From: Kuenenia sp039794105
GTDB taxonomy: Bacteria > Planctomycetota > Brocadiia > Brocadiales > Brocadiaceae
DNA length: 64,000 nucleotides
Reading direction: 5' to 3'
Assembly: GCF_039794105.1 (NCBI RefSeq)
Contig: NZ_JBDIWA010000012.1
Coordinates: forward strand, 20,468-84,467
In this document: one piece after another, positions 63,501 to 64,000 of the stretch
How positions within the stretch are numbered: position 1 is the first letter of the stretch
Layout of the letters: every line of letters starts with the position of its first letter
The notes under the pieces: model-generated
The model's database searches: none
Seen by the model: the letters and a program-made list of their open reading frames with translations, nothing else
Told to the model about the DNA's origin: nothing
Translations under genes and position numbers: made by a program

Positions 63501-64000
63501 CCGGGAGACCTTGTGGTGCGTCATGAGATTGCGAGGGTTTACGGCTGGGCGCTGATGCTTGAAGAGGCAAACGATGCATATGAAAAACTCTGCGAAGATT
63601 TTCCCGATAATCAGGAACTATATTGGGAATGGCAGGCAAAGAAAAATAACTGGTTAAGGCGAAAGCGGACGGCGGTTTCCTATTATGAAAAATTAGCGGA
63701 GCGTCACCCGGAAGATGCGGAGCTGGTGTTTGATCTGGGGCAGTTATATTCACAGCTCAATTTTAGCAGGGACTCGGAAGATACGTACAGGAAACTGCTT
63801 GTTTATGAACCGGGACATAACCGGGCGCTATTTGCAGCGGATTCAGAGAAATGGCGCAGAAAACAATCCGCGGGATTAAAAATTACATACATCCATCAGG
63901 AAGGAACAGGCGATGATTTCGGGAATTTTGAAATAACACGGTTCAGAACAGATGCGAATTACAAACCGGCGCGGATACTGGAGGCAACGGACGTTTCGTT
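60585..64000 (+). CDS. Large TPR-repeat outer-membrane protein, beta-barrel beginning at window end (partial)
   Basis: An open frame runs without stop from GTG 60585 (overlapping the previous stop as GTGA) or ATG 60612 to the window end, at least 1138 residues. One hydrophobic segment (YLRSLAVYCSFFLVILTLNGVA) is a signal or anchor. Residues about 140-205 (RDHIYVICAGYSTRQYDLLPYVESIKKNGYP) resemble a SPOR-like domain. Then follows a long series of TPR-like helix pairs, such as GDYYIGKAWKSYHTGNFEMAIEFFQFA and EAHLGTAYCYIEQGRKDEALSIFDKL, up to about residue 1090. The last part, GLKITYIHQEGTGDDFGNFEITRFRTD, looks like the first barrel strands. This order matches exopolysaccharide export porins (PgaA, PelB, BcsC group). 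The C-terminus is outside the window. Confidence 0.8.
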   Translation, partial: MRKKIIIAGMKKHHIRYDGRKLQPPLTKHYLRSLAVYCSFFLVILTLNGVASVQTNWADDCPHSENIFKKGYNETTALFVGINNYLLANNKPHDLVAMQWFLGNGVMAKQADIFTIEAASFAEMEDAKQHTMRVSRMVPLPVWLEQRDHIYVICAGYSTRQYDLLPYVESIKKNGYPKASLDIVSLKDRRVIMEASPSLEIKRKGDEQSLEIIRKQQVGTGRVDISDVEDKLLESDEASEEFFQTYEGDYYIGKAWKSYHTGNFEMAIEFFQFAASFTETANEAHLGTAYCYIEQGRKDEALSIFDKLVAERFKLKEIAGVLAKIEYFDKAIEVCNKVLYTDPFNADFLMLKLNILLQRKNYDEVRAILAGVPDDKNTLELLLLGADIEAWSKNYEKAIEKYQQLTAQFPEEGKVWLGYLKTVTWSKNRLLLSDILPQGLEKIEMTDDNRPFFVDAFLALGDIEKALAVWDEMDANAKGWSKSLSAIVDKYMSMGKLKEATHLLEKGLATRKKDIHLTEQLALNYLYSEMPEKGFEVIGQFQTVPEAQLNIELTRAEIFALLKNYETSLSILQTVDVSKEEGNRAETVELESYYGLEKDEQLLEKAALYLEKLPEEDIIDRAKMLTLSILSRIRIGQYKEAEKEIALLSTMLPEDYGAAILRVLLKNASKQLTDRDESILALGKQLSEYSKDAAMVRPQLLGDETLYDQTKILSMHILETWRIAGELSDYKNNDVLHQLARAEYKAGNYQQSFDIYTGLYEEENNERYKMGMVECMLDYGDIKRATELFDEIQMLRLPPKDVPRYFESMIRLQKDEGFFNTKLSQIPEDSAATVAMKTLVIIERLMNGDEVFADNEITRYLTERQEDVSIFRMILSRMGYFEKGLKGKCYAFVVNQYLRAIEQYPEDMGVRYEYAKHLASHREYAPAIEQHLALHELDPNDYRTVKWLARLYSWTKQFGEGLQWYEKYEEIRPGDLVVRHEIARVYGWALMLEEANDAYEKLCEDFPDNQELYWEWQAKKNNWLRRKRTAVSYYEKLAERHPEDAELVFDLGQLYSQLNFSRDSEDTYRKLLVYEPGHNRALFAADSEKWRRKQSAGLKITYIHQEGTGDDFGNFEITRFRTDANYKPARILEATDVS

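Overview
The window looks like part of the chromosome of a low-GC Gram-negative bacterium with many membrane and envelope genes. I think the best fit is an anammox planctomycete (Candidatus Brocadiales, Kuenenia- or Brocadia-like). This is an inference from gene content: SBBP-repeat and arylsulfotransferase-like exported proteins, a DUF6754 operon, an NrfJ-like OB protein, de novo glycine-betaine synthesis, and very repeat-rich intergenic DNA. No diagnostic anammox gene (hydrazine synthase, hydrazine dehydrogenase) lies in the window, and no rRNA, tRNA or CRISPR array was found.

Layout. 0.1-3.4 kb: type II secretion genes (a GspH-like pseudopilin, GspG, GspE), plus strand. 3.8-8.1 kb: uvrA and pepA, minus strand, overlapping by 4 nt. 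8.3-12 kb: an exported GlcG/HbpS-like protein and a Cache-HAMP-PAS hybrid histidine kinase. 12.8-19.5 kb: folD, a 7-repeat SBBP surface protein, an arylsulfotransferase-like protein and a stand-alone CoaB-type domain. 19.9-24.2 kb: a secreted double OB-fold protein, a PAS-PAS-GAF protein with a degenerate GGDEF domain, and a nitroreductase. 24.4-28.1 kb: an overlapping three-gene operon with two sequential betaine-forming N-methyltransferases and a BCCT transporter fused to a UspA domain. 28.7-36.3 kb: pmbA, two large GT-C-like membrane proteins carrying PA14 domains, and a GT2 glycosyltransferase. 36.4-38.3 kb: GspF and a GspC/PilP-like protein, separated from the other secretion genes. 38.8-42.1 kb: a ParA-type ATPase with a small partner, a HicB-HicA toxin-antitoxin pair, and an M20 amidohydrolase. 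42.8-48.7 kb: a zinc/manganese ABC uptake cluster with a peptidoglycan amidase, a porin and a small Cys/His protein. 49.1-52.1 kb: an SLC13-type anion transporter followed 20 nt later by a second arylsulfotransferase-like gene. 52.8-57.1 kb: a four-gene operon of unknown membrane proteins (DUF6754 type) and a methyltransferase. 57.1-59.2 kb: decayed DNA with two truncated DruA/DUF4338-type element ends flanking a holin-family gene, then a frameshifted surface-protein remnant. 59.2-64 kb: a sulfatase-fold enzyme translationally coupled to a large TPR outer-membrane protein that runs off the window.

The intergenic DNA is unusual. Most larger gaps contain head-to-head arrays of 7-bp units that form long imperfect palindromes, or members of several short palindromic repeat families. 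The heptad sequence changes from site to site while the 7-bp period and inverted layout are kept. Similar heptanucleotide repeats are known from filamentous cyanobacteria.

Main functional themes are envelope biogenesis and secretion, osmoprotection by betaine made from glycine, metal uptake, and two-component or second-messenger-like sensing. The strongest candidates for something undescribed are the DUF6754 four-gene operon, the PA14-tailed GT-C proteins, the ParA/partner pair, the BCCT-USP betaine operon, and the heptad palindromes with their conserved border motif.
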